Below are positions 18,898 to 27,480 of a DNA stretch of 64,000 bases, one piece after another. This DNA is from Wenjunlia tyrosinilytica (GTDB taxonomy: Bacteria; Actinomycetota; Actinomycetes; Streptomycetales; Streptomycetaceae), in contig NZ_BMMS01000029.1 in the NCBI RefSeq assembly GCF_014646055.1, positions 41,627-105,626 on the forward strand, given 5' to 3'. Both the position numbers and the translations under genes were made by a program. The notes below the pieces were generated by a model, which made no database searches, was not told the origin of the DNA, and saw only the letters and a list, made by a program, of their open reading frames with translations. Position 1 is the stretch's first letter. Each line of letters starts with the position of its first letter.

Positions 18898-21159
18898 GTG
18901 GGAGTGCAATTGTCAAACAGGGAATTTTCCGACGAGGAAATGCGGCGCGAGCAGGAATTCGTCGACGGGCTCCACTCCCGCATCGACGCCCTGCGTGCGG
19001 CGGCCCATGTTTCCATGGCGCGTGAGCTGGCGCCGGTGGGGAACGGACTGCAGGCGCGCGTCGAACGCGATGTCCGGGTCGCCGAGCGCTCCCATGTGCT
19101 GGCCGCCTTGGACGCCGTGGACGGTGCCCTGTGCTTCGGCCGCATCGATCTGCGCGACGGTACGAACCACCACATCGGCCGCATCGGGATCCGGGAGGAC
19201 GACGAGGACCGCACTCCCGTCCTGATCGACTGGCGGGCGCCGGTAGCACGGCCTTTCTACCTGGCCACCGGCCATACACCGATGGACCTGCGGCGGCGTC
19301 GGCACATCACCACCGAGGGCCGCACGGTCACCGAACTGCACGACGAGATCCTGGACCTCGACGACCCGGAGCGCACCGGTCACGAGGACCACACCGGGGA
19401 CACCGTGCTGCTCGCGTCCCTCAACGCGGCGCGTACCGGGCGCATGGGGGACATCGTGCGCACCATCCAGGCCGAGCAGGACCGTGTCATCCGAGCGCCC
19501 CAGCGCGGCGTCCTCGTCGTCGAGGGCGGGCCGGGGACCGGCAAGACCGCCGTGGCGCTGCACCGCGCCGCGTACCTGCTCTACGAGTACCGGGAACTGC
19601 TCGCCAAGCGGGCGGTGCTGATCGTGGGCCCCAACCCGGCGTTCCTGCGGTACATCGGGGAGGTGCTGCCCTCGCTCGGCGAGACGGGTGTCCTGCTGGC
19701 GACCATGGGCGAGCTGTACCCCGGGGTGAAGGCGACGGGAACCGACACCCCGCGAGCCGCGGAGGTCAAGGGGCAGGCGGCGATGGCGGAGGTCCTGGCT
19801 GCCGCGCTGGGGGACCGGCAGGCCCTGCCGGATCCCGTTCTGGCGATCGAGCACGAGCGGGAACTCCTTTTGCTCGACGCCGGTCTCGTGCGGGTGGCGC
19901 GCGACCGCACCCGCGAGGCCAAGCTGCCGCACAACATCGCGCGTGAGCACTTCGAGGGCCGTATCCTCAACACACTCACCGACATGTACGCCGAACGCAT
20001 CGGCACCGACCCCTATGACGGGTCCAATGTGCTCGACGCGAGCGACATCACCACGATCCGCGAGGAACTCGCCGCCAACCCCGAGGTGTGGGAAGCCATC
20101 GATGAGCTGTGGCCGCGGTTGACGCCGCAGCAGTTCGTCGCCGACTTCCTTGCCGAACCCACGCATCTGAGTGAGGACGACGCGGCGGCCATTCGGCGCA
20201 CGGCGGGTCCGTGGACGCCCGCGGATGTCCCATTGCTGGACGAGGCCGCCGAGCTCCTTGGCGAGGACGACCGCGCGGCCCGCGCCGCGACCGAGCAGGA
20301 GCGCCGGGTGCACATCGCCTACGCGCAGGGGGTACTCGACGTCTCCTACGCCTCCCGGACCTACGAGTTCGACGACCGGGCCGACGAGGAGTCCGAGATC
20401 CTCGCCGCCCACGACATCATCGACGCGGACCGGATGGCCGAGCGGCACCAGGAGGGCGACCACCGAAGCGCCGCGGAGCGCGCCGCCGCCGACCGCACAT
20501 GGACGTTCGGGCACATCATCGTCGACGAGGCGCAGGAGCTCTCGCCGATGGCGTGGCGGTTGCTCATGCGGCGCTCACCGACCCGCTCGATGACCCTCGT
20601 TGGCGACCCGGCGCAGTCCGCCCGGCAGGAAGGCGCCGACCTGTGGGAGAAGTGCCTGGCTCCCTATGTGGAAGACCGCTGGGAGCGCCACCACCTCGCG
20701 GTGAACTACCGGACACCCATGGAGATCATGGACGTCGCAGCCGCGGTGCTCAGATCCGAGTACCCGCAGTTCGAGCCGCCGCGTTCGGTGCGTTCGACGG
20801 GTACGCGTCCATGGGCCCGCCATGCCGACCGCGACGACCTGGGGCGGAGCGTGGCGCAGGCATGCCGGCGGGCCGCTCCGGCCGAAGGCCGCCTCGCCGT
20901 CATCGCGCCGCGTGACCTGCACCCGGAACTGGCCGCACACCTTCCCGGTGTTCCCGTCGACGGCGAACCGGATCTGACACACCCGGTGGTCCTGCTCGAT
21001 CCCCGTCAGGCCAAGGGGCTGGAGTTCGACGCGGTGCTGGTGGTCGAGCCCTCCCGGTACAGCACCAGCGACCTGTACGTCGCTCTGACCCGCGCGACCC
21101 AGACGCTGGGGATCGTGCACACGCGGGACCTGCCGAAGGCACTCGCCTCAGCACTGTGA
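18898..21159 (+). CDS. HelD-family RNA polymerase-associated motor ATPase
   Basis: 753 residues from GTG 18898 (GTG 18904 is possible). An N-terminal coiled-coil arm (residues 8-70) and the GRIDL/IGRIGI beta domain with DWRAPVARPFY precede a split UvrD-like helicase core. Walker A is GGPGTGKT at 210-217, the Walker B region is HIIVDEAQELSP, and motif VI is YVALTRATQTLGIVH. HelD proteins insert arms into the channels of RNA polymerase and pull stalled enzyme off DNA. The actinobacterial HelR branch also displaces rifamycins. The rifamycin-associated element typical of helR promoters was not seen upstream. The gene stands alone, with a hairpin terminator three bases after its stop. Confidence 0.88.
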   Translation: MGVQLSNREFSDEEMRREQEFVDGLHSRIDALRAAAHVSMARELAPVGNGLQARVERDVRVAERSHVLAALDAVDGALCFGRIDLRDGTNHHIGRIGIREDDEDRTPVLIDWRAPVARPFYLATGHTPMDLRRRRHITTEGRTVTELHDEILDLDDPERTGHEDHTGDTVLLASLNAARTGRMGDIVRTIQAEQDRVIRAPQRGVLVVEGGPGTGKTAVALHRAAYLLYEYRELLAKRAVLIVGPNPAFLRYIGEVLPSLGETGVLLATMGELYPGVKATGTDTPRAAEVKGQAAMAEVLAAALGDRQALPDPVLAIEHERELLLLDAGLVRVARDRTREAKLPHNIAREHFEGRILNTLTDMYAERIGTDPYDGSNVLDASDITTIREELAANPEVWEAIDELWPRLTPQQFVADFLAEPTHLSEDDAAAIRRTAGPWTPADVPLLDEAAELLGEDDRAARAATEQERRVHIAYAQGVLDVSYASRTYEFDDRADEESEILAAHDIIDADRMAERHQEGDHRSAAERAAADRTWTFGHIIVDEAQELSPMAWRLLMRRSPTRSMTLVGDPAQSARQEGADLWEKCLAPYVEDRWERHHLAVNYRTPMEIMDVAAAVLRSEYPQFEPPRSVRSTGTRPWARHADRDDLGRSVAQACRRAAPAEGRLAVIAPRDLHPELAAHLPGVPVDGEPDLTHPVVLLDPRQAKGLEFDAVLVVEPSRYSTSDLYVALTRATQTLGIVHTRDLPKALASAL

Positions 21160-21161
21160 CA

Positions 21162-21204
21162 GGTCCGCTCCCGGGACGCGGCGGCCGTGCCCGGGAGCCG
21201 GACC
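21162..21204 (+). terminator. Hairpin terminator after the HelD gene
   Basis: GGTCCGCTCCCGGG (21162-21175) pairs with CCCGGGAGCCGGACC (21190-21204), with a single bulged C and a 14-base loop. It begins three bases after the stop codon. There is no U tract, as usual in Streptomyces. Confidence 0.7.
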
Positions 21205-21297
21205 GGCCGACCCGACGGCGAACGTCCGGCGCCGCCTCATGCCAGAGTCCTGTGTCCCACGCCGCCGACCGCGCGTCCCAGACCACCGGTTCGACCG

Positions 21298-21699
21298 TCG
21301 AGCCGCCGCACCGTGATGGTCCAGCCCTATCTGCGTCAGGTGGAGGAGGGGGAACGCGCTCTGGTCTTCTTCTCGCGCACATTCAGTCACGCGATCCGAA
21401 AAGGGCCTGTGCTGACCGAGTCCGGGATGATCGACAACTTCCGGATGCCGCACCCCGAGGCGACCCCGTACCGGCCGAGCACCGAGGAGATCGACACGGC
21501 GTCGGCGGCCCTGGCGGCGGTTCCGTCGCCGGTGCCCCCGCTGTTCGCCAGGGTGGACCTGGCACTGGACGCGACCAGGAAGCCAGTGGTCATGGAGCTG
21601 GAACTCATCGAGCCGAATCTCTTCCTCGGGCACCACCCGCGGGGGCTGGAGCGTTTCGTCGACGCCGTGGCCACCGAGGCCCGAGGAGACACGCCGTAG
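21298..21699 (+). pseudogene. C-terminal fragment of an ATP-grasp protein
   Basis: From about 21298 the forward frame reads RRTVMVQPYLRQVEEGERAL, then VFFSRTFSHAIRKGPV, and later VDLALDATRKPVVMELELIEPNLFL before the stop. This is the final third of RimK-like ATP-grasp proteins common in Streptomyces, including the metal-binding Glu/Asn pair in ELELIEPN. The N-terminal and central ATP-grasp domains, with the ATP-binding lysines, are missing; upstream is proline/arginine-rich noise. It could be expressed from ATG 21316 but would not be a working ligase. Confidence 0.6.
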
Positions 21700-21740
21700 C
21701 CTTCGGTGCCGAAGGGCGGTTCTGGAGCGAGGCCACAGGG

Positions 21741-22136
21741 TCAGGCGCCGGCGGGAGCCGTCCACTCGACGAGCTGGACGACGACGCCGTTGGGGTCGGT
21801 GACCTGGAAGAGCCGCTCGCCCCACGGCTCCTCGCGCAGGGGCATCGTGATGGGCGCCCCCGCCTGCCGAAGGCGTTCCTCGTGTTCGGCGATGGCGGTG
21901 ACGGTGAACGCCACGATCAGGCCCGCGGCGCGCTGGTCGCGCTGCTCCGGGGGCAGGACCGGGATGCCGCGCCGGAGCAGGACCAGGTCGACGGCGGCGT
22001 CCTCGCGGGCGAGGGAGACGAAGCCGTCCGCCGCCATGACCTGGCGGTAGCCGAAGTAGGCGGTGAAGAAGTCGCCGGAGGCGGCGACGTCGTCGACGGT
22101 CAGGGACAGGGTGGAGGCGGTGATGTCGATGAGCAA
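21741..22136 (-). CDS. VOC-family (glyoxalase/bleomycin-resistance fold) protein
   Basis: 131 residues, taken from TTG 22136 (MLIDITASTLSLTVDDV), because related proteins begin MSIDIT and the sequence upstream is not protein-like. The start is awkward, since an AAGGAG sits directly against it. The single VOC domain shows VDDVAASGDFFTAYFGY, the HEERLRQAGAPI helix and ERLFQVTDPNGVVVQLVEW. Members bind metals or small molecules; many confer resistance by sequestration. It is divergent from a TetR gene with two matching operator-like sites between them. Confidence 0.82.
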   Translation of the reverse strand: MLIDITASTLSLTVDDVAASGDFFTAYFGYRQVMAADGFVSLAREDAAVDLVLLRRGIPVLPPEQRDQRAAGLIVAFTVTAIAEHEERLRQAGAPITMPLREEPWGERLFQVTDPNGVVVQLVEWTAPAGA

Positions 22137-22223
22137 CTCCTTGGGTGGCGGCGGCGCGAGGGCCGGCCGTACAGACGGAACGGATCGTTCAGGCGGTACG
22201 CCCGGTCCCTCCCGGCTCAAAAC

Positions 22224-22290
22224 TTGCGACGGAGGTAAACTTATGCCTGGAATAGAAAGGTGGTCAAGCGAAAACTTACGCCGGTGGTAA
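22224..22290. promoter_or_regulatory. Twin TetR operator sites
   Basis: TTGCGACGGAGGTAA (22224-22238) and TTACGCCGGTGGTAA (22276-22290) are two copies of one 15-bp imperfect palindrome, TTRC-N7-GTAA, each preceded by AAC. They lie 52 bp apart between the divergent VOC and TetR genes, and the second ends ten bases before the TetR start. They are the probable binding sites of the adjacent TetR protein. Confidence 0.6.
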
Positions 22291-22299
22291 ATTGCCCTC

Positions 22300-22935
22300 A
22301 TGAGTGCTGGACCCACGGGCCTGCGCGAGGCCAAGAAGCAGGAGACCCGGCAACTGATCTCCGACCACGCCACCCGCCTGTTCATGCGGCAGGGCTTCGA
22401 GGCCACGACCATCGCCGAGATCGCCACCGCCGCCCGCGTCGCCAAGAAGACCGTCACCAACTACTTCGCCCGCAAGGAAGACCTCGCCCTCGACCACCAC
22501 GAGGCATTCACCAACAGCCTGGCCATCACTGTCGCGGAGCGAGCCGACGGCGAATCCGCACTGACAGCCCTGCGACGTGCCTTCGACGACGCGCTCGACA
22601 CCCGCGACCCCGTCGCCGGTTTCGCCGGATGGGACTTCTCCCGCATGATCGCCGACAGTCCCACACTCACCGCACGCCTGCGCGATCTCCACGACCAGCG
22701 CGAGGACGCCCTCGCCCACGCTCTCGCCATCGCCACCGACGCCGCCCCCGACGACATCACCCCCCGCGCCGCCGCCGCCCAACTCGCCGCCGCCCACCGC
22801 CTGTTGTTCGCGCGTATCCAGGAACTCACCCTCGCCGGCCAGGACAACGACCGCATCGCCGCCACCCTCACCGGCGAAGCCGCCCACGTCTTCGGCCGAC
22901 TCGAACCGGCCTTCGCCGACTACGCCACCCGCTGA
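22300..22935 (+). CDS. TetR-family regulator
   Basis: 211 residues from ATG 22300. The DNA-binding domain is LREAKKQETRQLISDHATRL, then FEATTIAEIATAARVAKKTVTNYFARKEDL. The remaining helical domain has many alanines and the HRLLFARIQELTLAG segment. It is divergent from the VOC gene, with two matching operator-like palindromes between. Its tail overlaps the small convergent gene at 22920 by 16 bases. Confidence 0.88.
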   Translation: MSAGPTGLREAKKQETRQLISDHATRLFMRQGFEATTIAEIATAARVAKKTVTNYFARKEDLALDHHEAFTNSLAITVAERADGESALTALRRAFDDALDTRDPVAGFAGWDFSRMIADSPTLTARLRDLHDQREDALAHALAIATDAAPDDITPRAAAAQLAAAHRLLFARIQELTLAGQDNDRIAATLTGEAAHVFGRLEPAFADYATR

Positions 22936-23105
22936 CCCCACTTCGGCCGACGGTTCTCGAAGGGCCGCGGCCGCACATCGCCCACCTTGGCGGTGAGCGA
23001 GACCGTCCTGGCGATCCGCACCATGACGGTGTCGGGCGCCCAGCCGTACTCGAACAGGTGGGCCTGCAGCGGCCGGTGGGGCTCCTGTTGAGATGCCGTG
23101 CTCAT
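22920..23105 (-). CDS. Small conserved-looking protein, 61 residues, function unknown
   Basis: ATG 23105 begins MSTASQQEPHRPLQAHLFEYGWAP and the frame ends at TAG 22920. Nearly every third base is G or C, as in the real genes of this window, which supports coding. It has no cysteine pattern or membrane helix. It lies 45 bases downstream of the helicase gene on the same strand and may be co-transcribed with it. The function cannot be named. Confidence 0.55.
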   Translation of the reverse strand: MSTASQQEPHRPLQAHLFEYGWAPDTVMVRIARTVSLTAKVGDVRPRPFENRRPKWGQRVA

Positions 23106-23149
23106 CGGACTGGTAGTCAGCAGTTGTCGCTCGAACACCGCACCCCCGG

Positions 23150-25570
23150 CTATGTCCAGGTGATGCCGAGCTCGTTGAGCGCGTCGGCTCGCTCCGCGGT
23201 CAGCTTGCCCTGCCTGCTGCGGATGTTCGACAGCCATACGCCCAGGCGAACGGTGTGCTCCTGGCAGTCCTGACCGACAACGGTCTCCACGTGGCCGCGT
23301 GGCACCCGCAGCCCTCCCTCGCGCTCTCGGTACTGCCGCGCCGCCTTCAGGTTGACCTCGAACATGTCCGCCCGCGACCGCCGCGGTTTGGCCGGCGCCC
23401 GCTCGCCCGGCGCGGGTTGGACCCCCAGCCGCGCAAGGCGCTCACGCTGCCCCTCGGCGAGCCGCGCCCAGCCTTCGCGCTGCTTCGTCAGCCACCGCCC
23501 GATGTCCCGGCCCCCGTAGGTGACCCCCGGCACGATCTCAGCCAAGGTCCCTCCGGCCTCGACCAGCGCAGCCAGGCCCGAGAGATGGCGCTGCCAGTCG
23601 GTCGGCCATCCCGGGTTCCAATCCGGGTCGATGGCAGCCAGGGCTTCTTGCCGGTGCGGGTGCTTGTCCAGGGCTCCGGCGCGGCGTTGGTTGGACAGCC
23701 ATTGCCCGACGGGCCGGTCCAGTGCGGTGGCGCCCTTGGGGGCGGCCAGGGTGCCGTGCAGGCGGTGGTAGGCCCGCGCCGCCGCGAGATTGTCCTGCCA
23801 GTCGGCTTCGGCGACGTCCCACACCATGCCCAGCGCCTCCAGGCGCCGTGCCCGGTAGGTGTCCATCGTCCCGGCCCCGAAGGCCCGGCGCTGCTCGGAG
23901 ACCCATCCGCCCAGAGGATGCCCGTCTGCCGCCACGGTCTCCAGCGGCACCCGTGCATGCCCGTGTTCGGCGTGGAAGCGCTTGAGGGCCGCGTACCCGC
24001 GCGCCCAGTCCTGCCGCTCGGTCTGGATCACCCGCAGCGACACGAAGTCGGCGACGGTGACCGGGTCGCGGTGGCTGGAGAACCGCAGCAACAGCCGGTT
24101 CTCCGGGTTGCCGTCTTCAGGCGCGGGCCCTATGAACGGCGACGGATTCACCGCAGGCGTGTTCGCCTGGGGCACGGCGAGCATTTCCACGCCCTGTTCG
24201 TCGTGTGCGCGCAGGCCCTCGAGCACCCGAACGACAGACGCGTACGCGGCGGAAGTCAGCATGTCCTCCGGCTTCTCCCCGCGCTCCAGGAAGACGGGCA
24301 CAATCAGTGTGGCCAATTTCCCCTGGCCGGGCTTTTGCCGCAGTGCCCGGCCGATGGCCTGCACGATGTCGACCGCCGACCCCTTCGGGTCGAGCAGGGC
24401 CACCGAGTCCACGGCCCGGATGTCGACCCCCTCGCCCAGGACGCGGCAGTTCGACAGCACCGCGCGCTCCACCTGTACCCCGTCCGTGTCTGCCCCGGCC
24501 CCGAATTCCCCCAGCACCCGGCGGCGGTGGGAGGCGTCGTGCTCCCCGCGCAGCCATCCCGACCAGATCCGCTCCGGATACAGCCGGGGGTCCTGCGCCC
24601 GCAGCTTCGCCGCCACCGCGGGCAGCCCCTCCGCGAAGGCCTGCGCCTCGACCGTGCGGTGATGAAACGTGATCATGGTGTTCAGGTTCTCCAGCGCCGC
24701 CGTCCGCAAGATCGCGGCCTGCAACGCCCCCAGCCGGTTCCCCCGCACCTCCTCACCCCGCGCGTCCTCCCCTCGCAGCCGCCACGGCGTCACCAGGTCG
24801 TCGCGGATCTCCACCACGATGATCTGGTACCGCGCCAGCAGCCCCCGCGCCACCGCGTCGGCCAGTGACAACCGGTAGGCGACGGGTCCGTAGATGCGCG
24901 GGTCGTCCATGCTCGCCGCCAGCTCCGCCTCCAGCGGCCGCCACGCCCCCTCACGGCTACGCCCGGCAGCGGGCGCGCGGACCTCCCAGATCCTGGGGGT
25001 GGCGGTCAGGTACAGGCGCCTGGCCGACGGGATGACCTCCTGGTCGTGAACCGCCGCCCACGCCTTTCCCAAAGACCCACTGGTGCGGTGCGCCTCGTCG
25101 ATTACCGCGAAGTCGAACCCGTCCATCTTCTGCCCGTACGTGCCCGCGAGGGCCTCGGCCAGCACCTCCAGGCTGGCGTAGGTGGCGAACACCGTCACCG
25201 GCCCGCAGCCGTGCCACAGGGCCAACTGCGGGGCGCTGGTCGTGCACCGCACCCGCGCCGACCACAGCGCCGGATCTTCCTTCAAGGAGCACACCGCCAC
25301 TGCCGCCCCCGCATGCCCGTGCGCACGCCAGGCCGCCACCGTCTGCGTCAGCAGATCAAGCGTCGGCACCACCACCAGCACCCGCCCGTGCCGGGCCACC
25401 CGCAGCGCCACATGCGACCCGATCGCGGTCTTGCCCGTACCGCAGGCAGCCACCACCGTGGCCCGCAGCCCCCGGGCCGGGATCTGCCCGCCGGGCGGAA
25501 CGTCCAAAGCCCGCACCGCGGCATCCACCGCCTCGACCTGATGCGGCCGCAACCGGATCCCGTCAGGCAT
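23150..25570 (-). CDS. Superfamily 2 DEAD/DEAH helicase with helicase-associated repeats
   Basis: 806 residues from ATG 25570 with AAGGGGA upstream. Motif I is CGTGKT at 43-48, motif II is the DEAH of VIDEAH, motif III is LTATP and motif VI is QAIGRALRQ. The C-terminal third (about 500-806) contains at least three tryptophan-rich helicase-associated (HA) modules, each with a pattern like W-x-A-x-A..YHRLHG...PVGQWLSNQRR, ending in LGVWLSNIRSRQGKL. Proteins of this layout are common near the ends of Streptomyces linear replicons and on plasmids; the HA repeats are thought to bind DNA. The role here is not known. A small gene follows 45 bases downstream. Confidence 0.85.
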   Translation of the reverse strand: MPDGIRLRPHQVEAVDAAVRALDVPPGGQIPARGLRATVVAACGTGKTAIGSHVALRVARHGRVLVVVPTLDLLTQTVAAWRAHGHAGAAVAVCSLKEDPALWSARVRCTTSAPQLALWHGCGPVTVFATYASLEVLAEALAGTYGQKMDGFDFAVIDEAHRTSGSLGKAWAAVHDQEVIPSARRLYLTATPRIWEVRAPAAGRSREGAWRPLEAELAASMDDPRIYGPVAYRLSLADAVARGLLARYQIIVVEIRDDLVTPWRLRGEDARGEEVRGNRLGALQAAILRTAALENLNTMITFHHRTVEAQAFAEGLPAVAAKLRAQDPRLYPERIWSGWLRGEHDASHRRRVLGEFGAGADTDGVQVERAVLSNCRVLGEGVDIRAVDSVALLDPKGSAVDIVQAIGRALRQKPGQGKLATLIVPVFLERGEKPEDMLTSAAYASVVRVLEGLRAHDEQGVEMLAVPQANTPAVNPSPFIGPAPEDGNPENRLLLRFSSHRDPVTVADFVSLRVIQTERQDWARGYAALKRFHAEHGHARVPLETVAADGHPLGGWVSEQRRAFGAGTMDTYRARRLEALGMVWDVAEADWQDNLAAARAYHRLHGTLAAPKGATALDRPVGQWLSNQRRAGALDKHPHRQEALAAIDPDWNPGWPTDWQRHLSGLAALVEAGGTLAEIVPGVTYGGRDIGRWLTKQREGWARLAEGQRERLARLGVQPAPGERAPAKPRRSRADMFEVNLKAARQYREREGGLRVPRGHVETVVGQDCQEHTVRLGVWLSNIRSRQGKLTAERADALNELGITWT

Positions 25571-25784
25571 GTACCCATTCCCCTTCACTGCGGTGTCAGG
25601 CGCGTATCGAGCTGGTGCGTATCGACCGCCCCCGGTTCAAGCAGGAAGGCTAGAGTCTCGCAGACTCCGTTGCCGCTGCTGTGCCGGCACCCGCGCAGGC
25701 GCGGCTACTGCTCCAACGGCTTGCGACACGACGAGCACTCGCCCGCACAGGCCCGCTCGGTGGGGCGCGAGGCGCGGGGAGGGG

Positions 25785-25910
25785 CACACGGTCGCCGGGT
25801 GGACCGGAACTCTCGTCGCGGTAGTGGGGTCTGGCGTCACCGGGCTCGGCACCGCCGCTGCCCCTGGTCCCGTGATCGCGTCCGGCGCCGCGGTCATCAC
25901 CGTGGCGGGT
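25785..25910 (+). pseudogene. Remnant of an HGxxPAAW-family membrane protein
   Basis: The forward frame reads HTVAGWTGTLVAVVGSGVTGL and continues AAPGPVIASGAAVITVAGH. This resembles the two-helix start of Streptomyces HGxxPAAW proteins (H-T-V-A-G-W-T-G then a second helix). The conserved continuation (WVLHLAGWGKPSGPR) is lost and the frame runs into the antisense strand of the lipoprotein gene. Confidence 0.45.
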
Positions 25911-25915
25911 CACCG

Positions 25916-26731
25916 TCACCTGGGTACTCCATCCGACTGGTTGGGGGAAGCCGAGCGGACCTCGGCCGGTCGAAATACTGGAGGCCCGGTCGACTTCCGC
26001 GGGAGCGCGGTAGGACTCAGGCTGCCGCGGACGCGGGTGATCCGGGCCGTGAGGTTGGCTTGGTAGACCATGCCGTGCTTCCAGCCGTCCCATCCGTAGA
26101 TCGTGCTGTCCAGCAGCCCCGTGAACGGGTCGGGTGCGCGTATGGTCAGCCGCTTGTCGGACACCTCGACGGCGGCGAAGCACGCGCCGGAGGCGAGGAT
26201 GCGGAAGACCTTGCCCTTGCGCAACGCGTAGGCGTGCACCGAGGCGTAGTGGTCCTCCTTGAAGTCGGTGGCGATGATCAAGTCGAGTTCTCCGTCGCCG
26301 GTGATGTCCTGGTAGGCCGGTGTGCGGAAGCGGCATCCATGCGCGCATCCACTTGTCACCAACGGGAGCAGTGCTTCGTCGAGGTCGGTTGCCTTGTTCA
26401 TGGTCGTCGCGTCCTTGCGGACCACGTCGATCGTGTTGACGTCGCGGATGTCATTGCTGGCGACTTCCGGCAGTCCGGGCACGCGGAAGGCGTCTTCGTA
26501 GGTGTCCGGTGGTGACGGCGAGGGTGGCGAGGGCGCCTCGTCGGTCCACAGTTGAATGGGGGACGAGGCTGCCGGTGTGGGACCGTCGCCGCGCAGCCGC
26601 CCGGGGGCGCCGCACCCGGCGAGCAGGGCCAGAGCCCCTGCCAGGCTCAGCGCGCAGACCGCCCGGGCGGCGGCCGGGCGCGCGGCGTGGTCGGGTGGCC
26701 GGGGCATCATCGCCCGCAATGGGATGCGCAT
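25916..26731 (-). CDS. Secreted lipoprotein with FG-GAP-like calcium loop
   Basis: About 271 residues from ATG 26731; ATG 26710 or 26707 is equally possible. The signal peptide ends in the lipobox LALLAGC. A Ser/Pro-rich spacer (SPPSPSPPDT) follows, then a globular domain. YQDITGDGELDLIIATDF has the DxxGDGxxDL form of FG-GAP/VCBS repeats, which bind calcium on the outer face of the membrane. Only one such repeat is obvious. The function is unknown; it may be a surface or stress lipoprotein. Confidence 0.75.
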   Translation of the reverse strand: MRIPLRAMMPRPPDHAARPAAARAVCALSLAGALALLAGCGAPGRLRGDGPTPAASSPIQLWTDEAPSPPSPSPPDTYEDAFRVPGLPEVASNDIRDVNTIDVVRKDATTMNKATDLDEALLPLVTSGCAHGCRFRTPAYQDITGDGELDLIIATDFKEDHYASVHAYALRKGKVFRILASGACFAAVEVSDKRLTIRAPDPFTGLLDSTIYGWDGWKHGMVYQANLTARITRVRGSLSPTALPRKSTGPPVFRPAEVRSASPNQSDGVPR

Positions 26732-27480
26732 CGTTTCACCGTGCAGTTCCGAGGCGCGTACCCGAGTCATGCGCCGCACGTTTCCGGCCAGGCCTCGTGA
26801 GCGCGCCGTTGGAGACGAGAACCTTTCTCGTACCGCAGACACTGCCCTCCTTCATGGAAACGATGGACAGGGGCCGTGCGTTCAACGGCTTGCGGTAAGG
26901 AGCCGCTGGACGCGGTGGGAGCCCGCCGCCCTGGTCGGCTCGCGGGAGACCACCCGAGGCCTGTCACCAGGGCAATCGGAGCAGGCGCCGGGCGCGCGGG
27001 CCCTCACTGTGACGGCCACCCAGCACCCTGAGACCGGTCTGAAAGTGTCAGCCGACGGTAGCAGACGGAGCAGGAGGCGGACCTCGGCCTCACTGTGCCG
27101 GTGCGTCATCGCACAGGCAGCCGACCGCTGTTACGCAACTGACGGGAAACGTCCGTTGTTCCGTGCGGGGTGGCGGCGGAAACATTCAGCGTCAGACACG
27201 CCGGAACGCCCCGGTCCGCATATCCCGGTCGCGGGCGGCGGTGAGTGACGGGCACTCCTGCCCGATTCCCTCCGCGTGTCCATCCATCAGCAGAAAGTCG
27301 AGGCGGGATGGTTACACCCTTCACAAAGGGCAGGGGAGCGGTCGCCCTGCTCATGGCGCCGGCACGGGCACGGGCGCTCGACGCGCGGAGCCCGATCTCG
27401 CTGGTCAACACCCGCCTGGACCGGGGGCTCCAGTTGCCTGTGCGCCATGGCGCACCGGTCCGGAGGGAAGCCACCGCGAG
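26732..27480. other. Intergenic region without a recognised gene
   Basis: About 750 bases between the lipoprotein start and the deacetylase/glycosyltransferase fusion. Several frames are open, but none has consistent codon use or family resemblance. No tRNA cloverleaf was found by eye. A short inverted segment GACGGGAAACGTCCGT lies near 27142. The promoters of both flanking genes must be here. Confidence 0.5.

Noticed and set aside
26732..27480. A tRNA or riboswitch in the 750-base gap
   Set aside because: No acceptor/T-arm pairing or known riboswitch core could be recognised.
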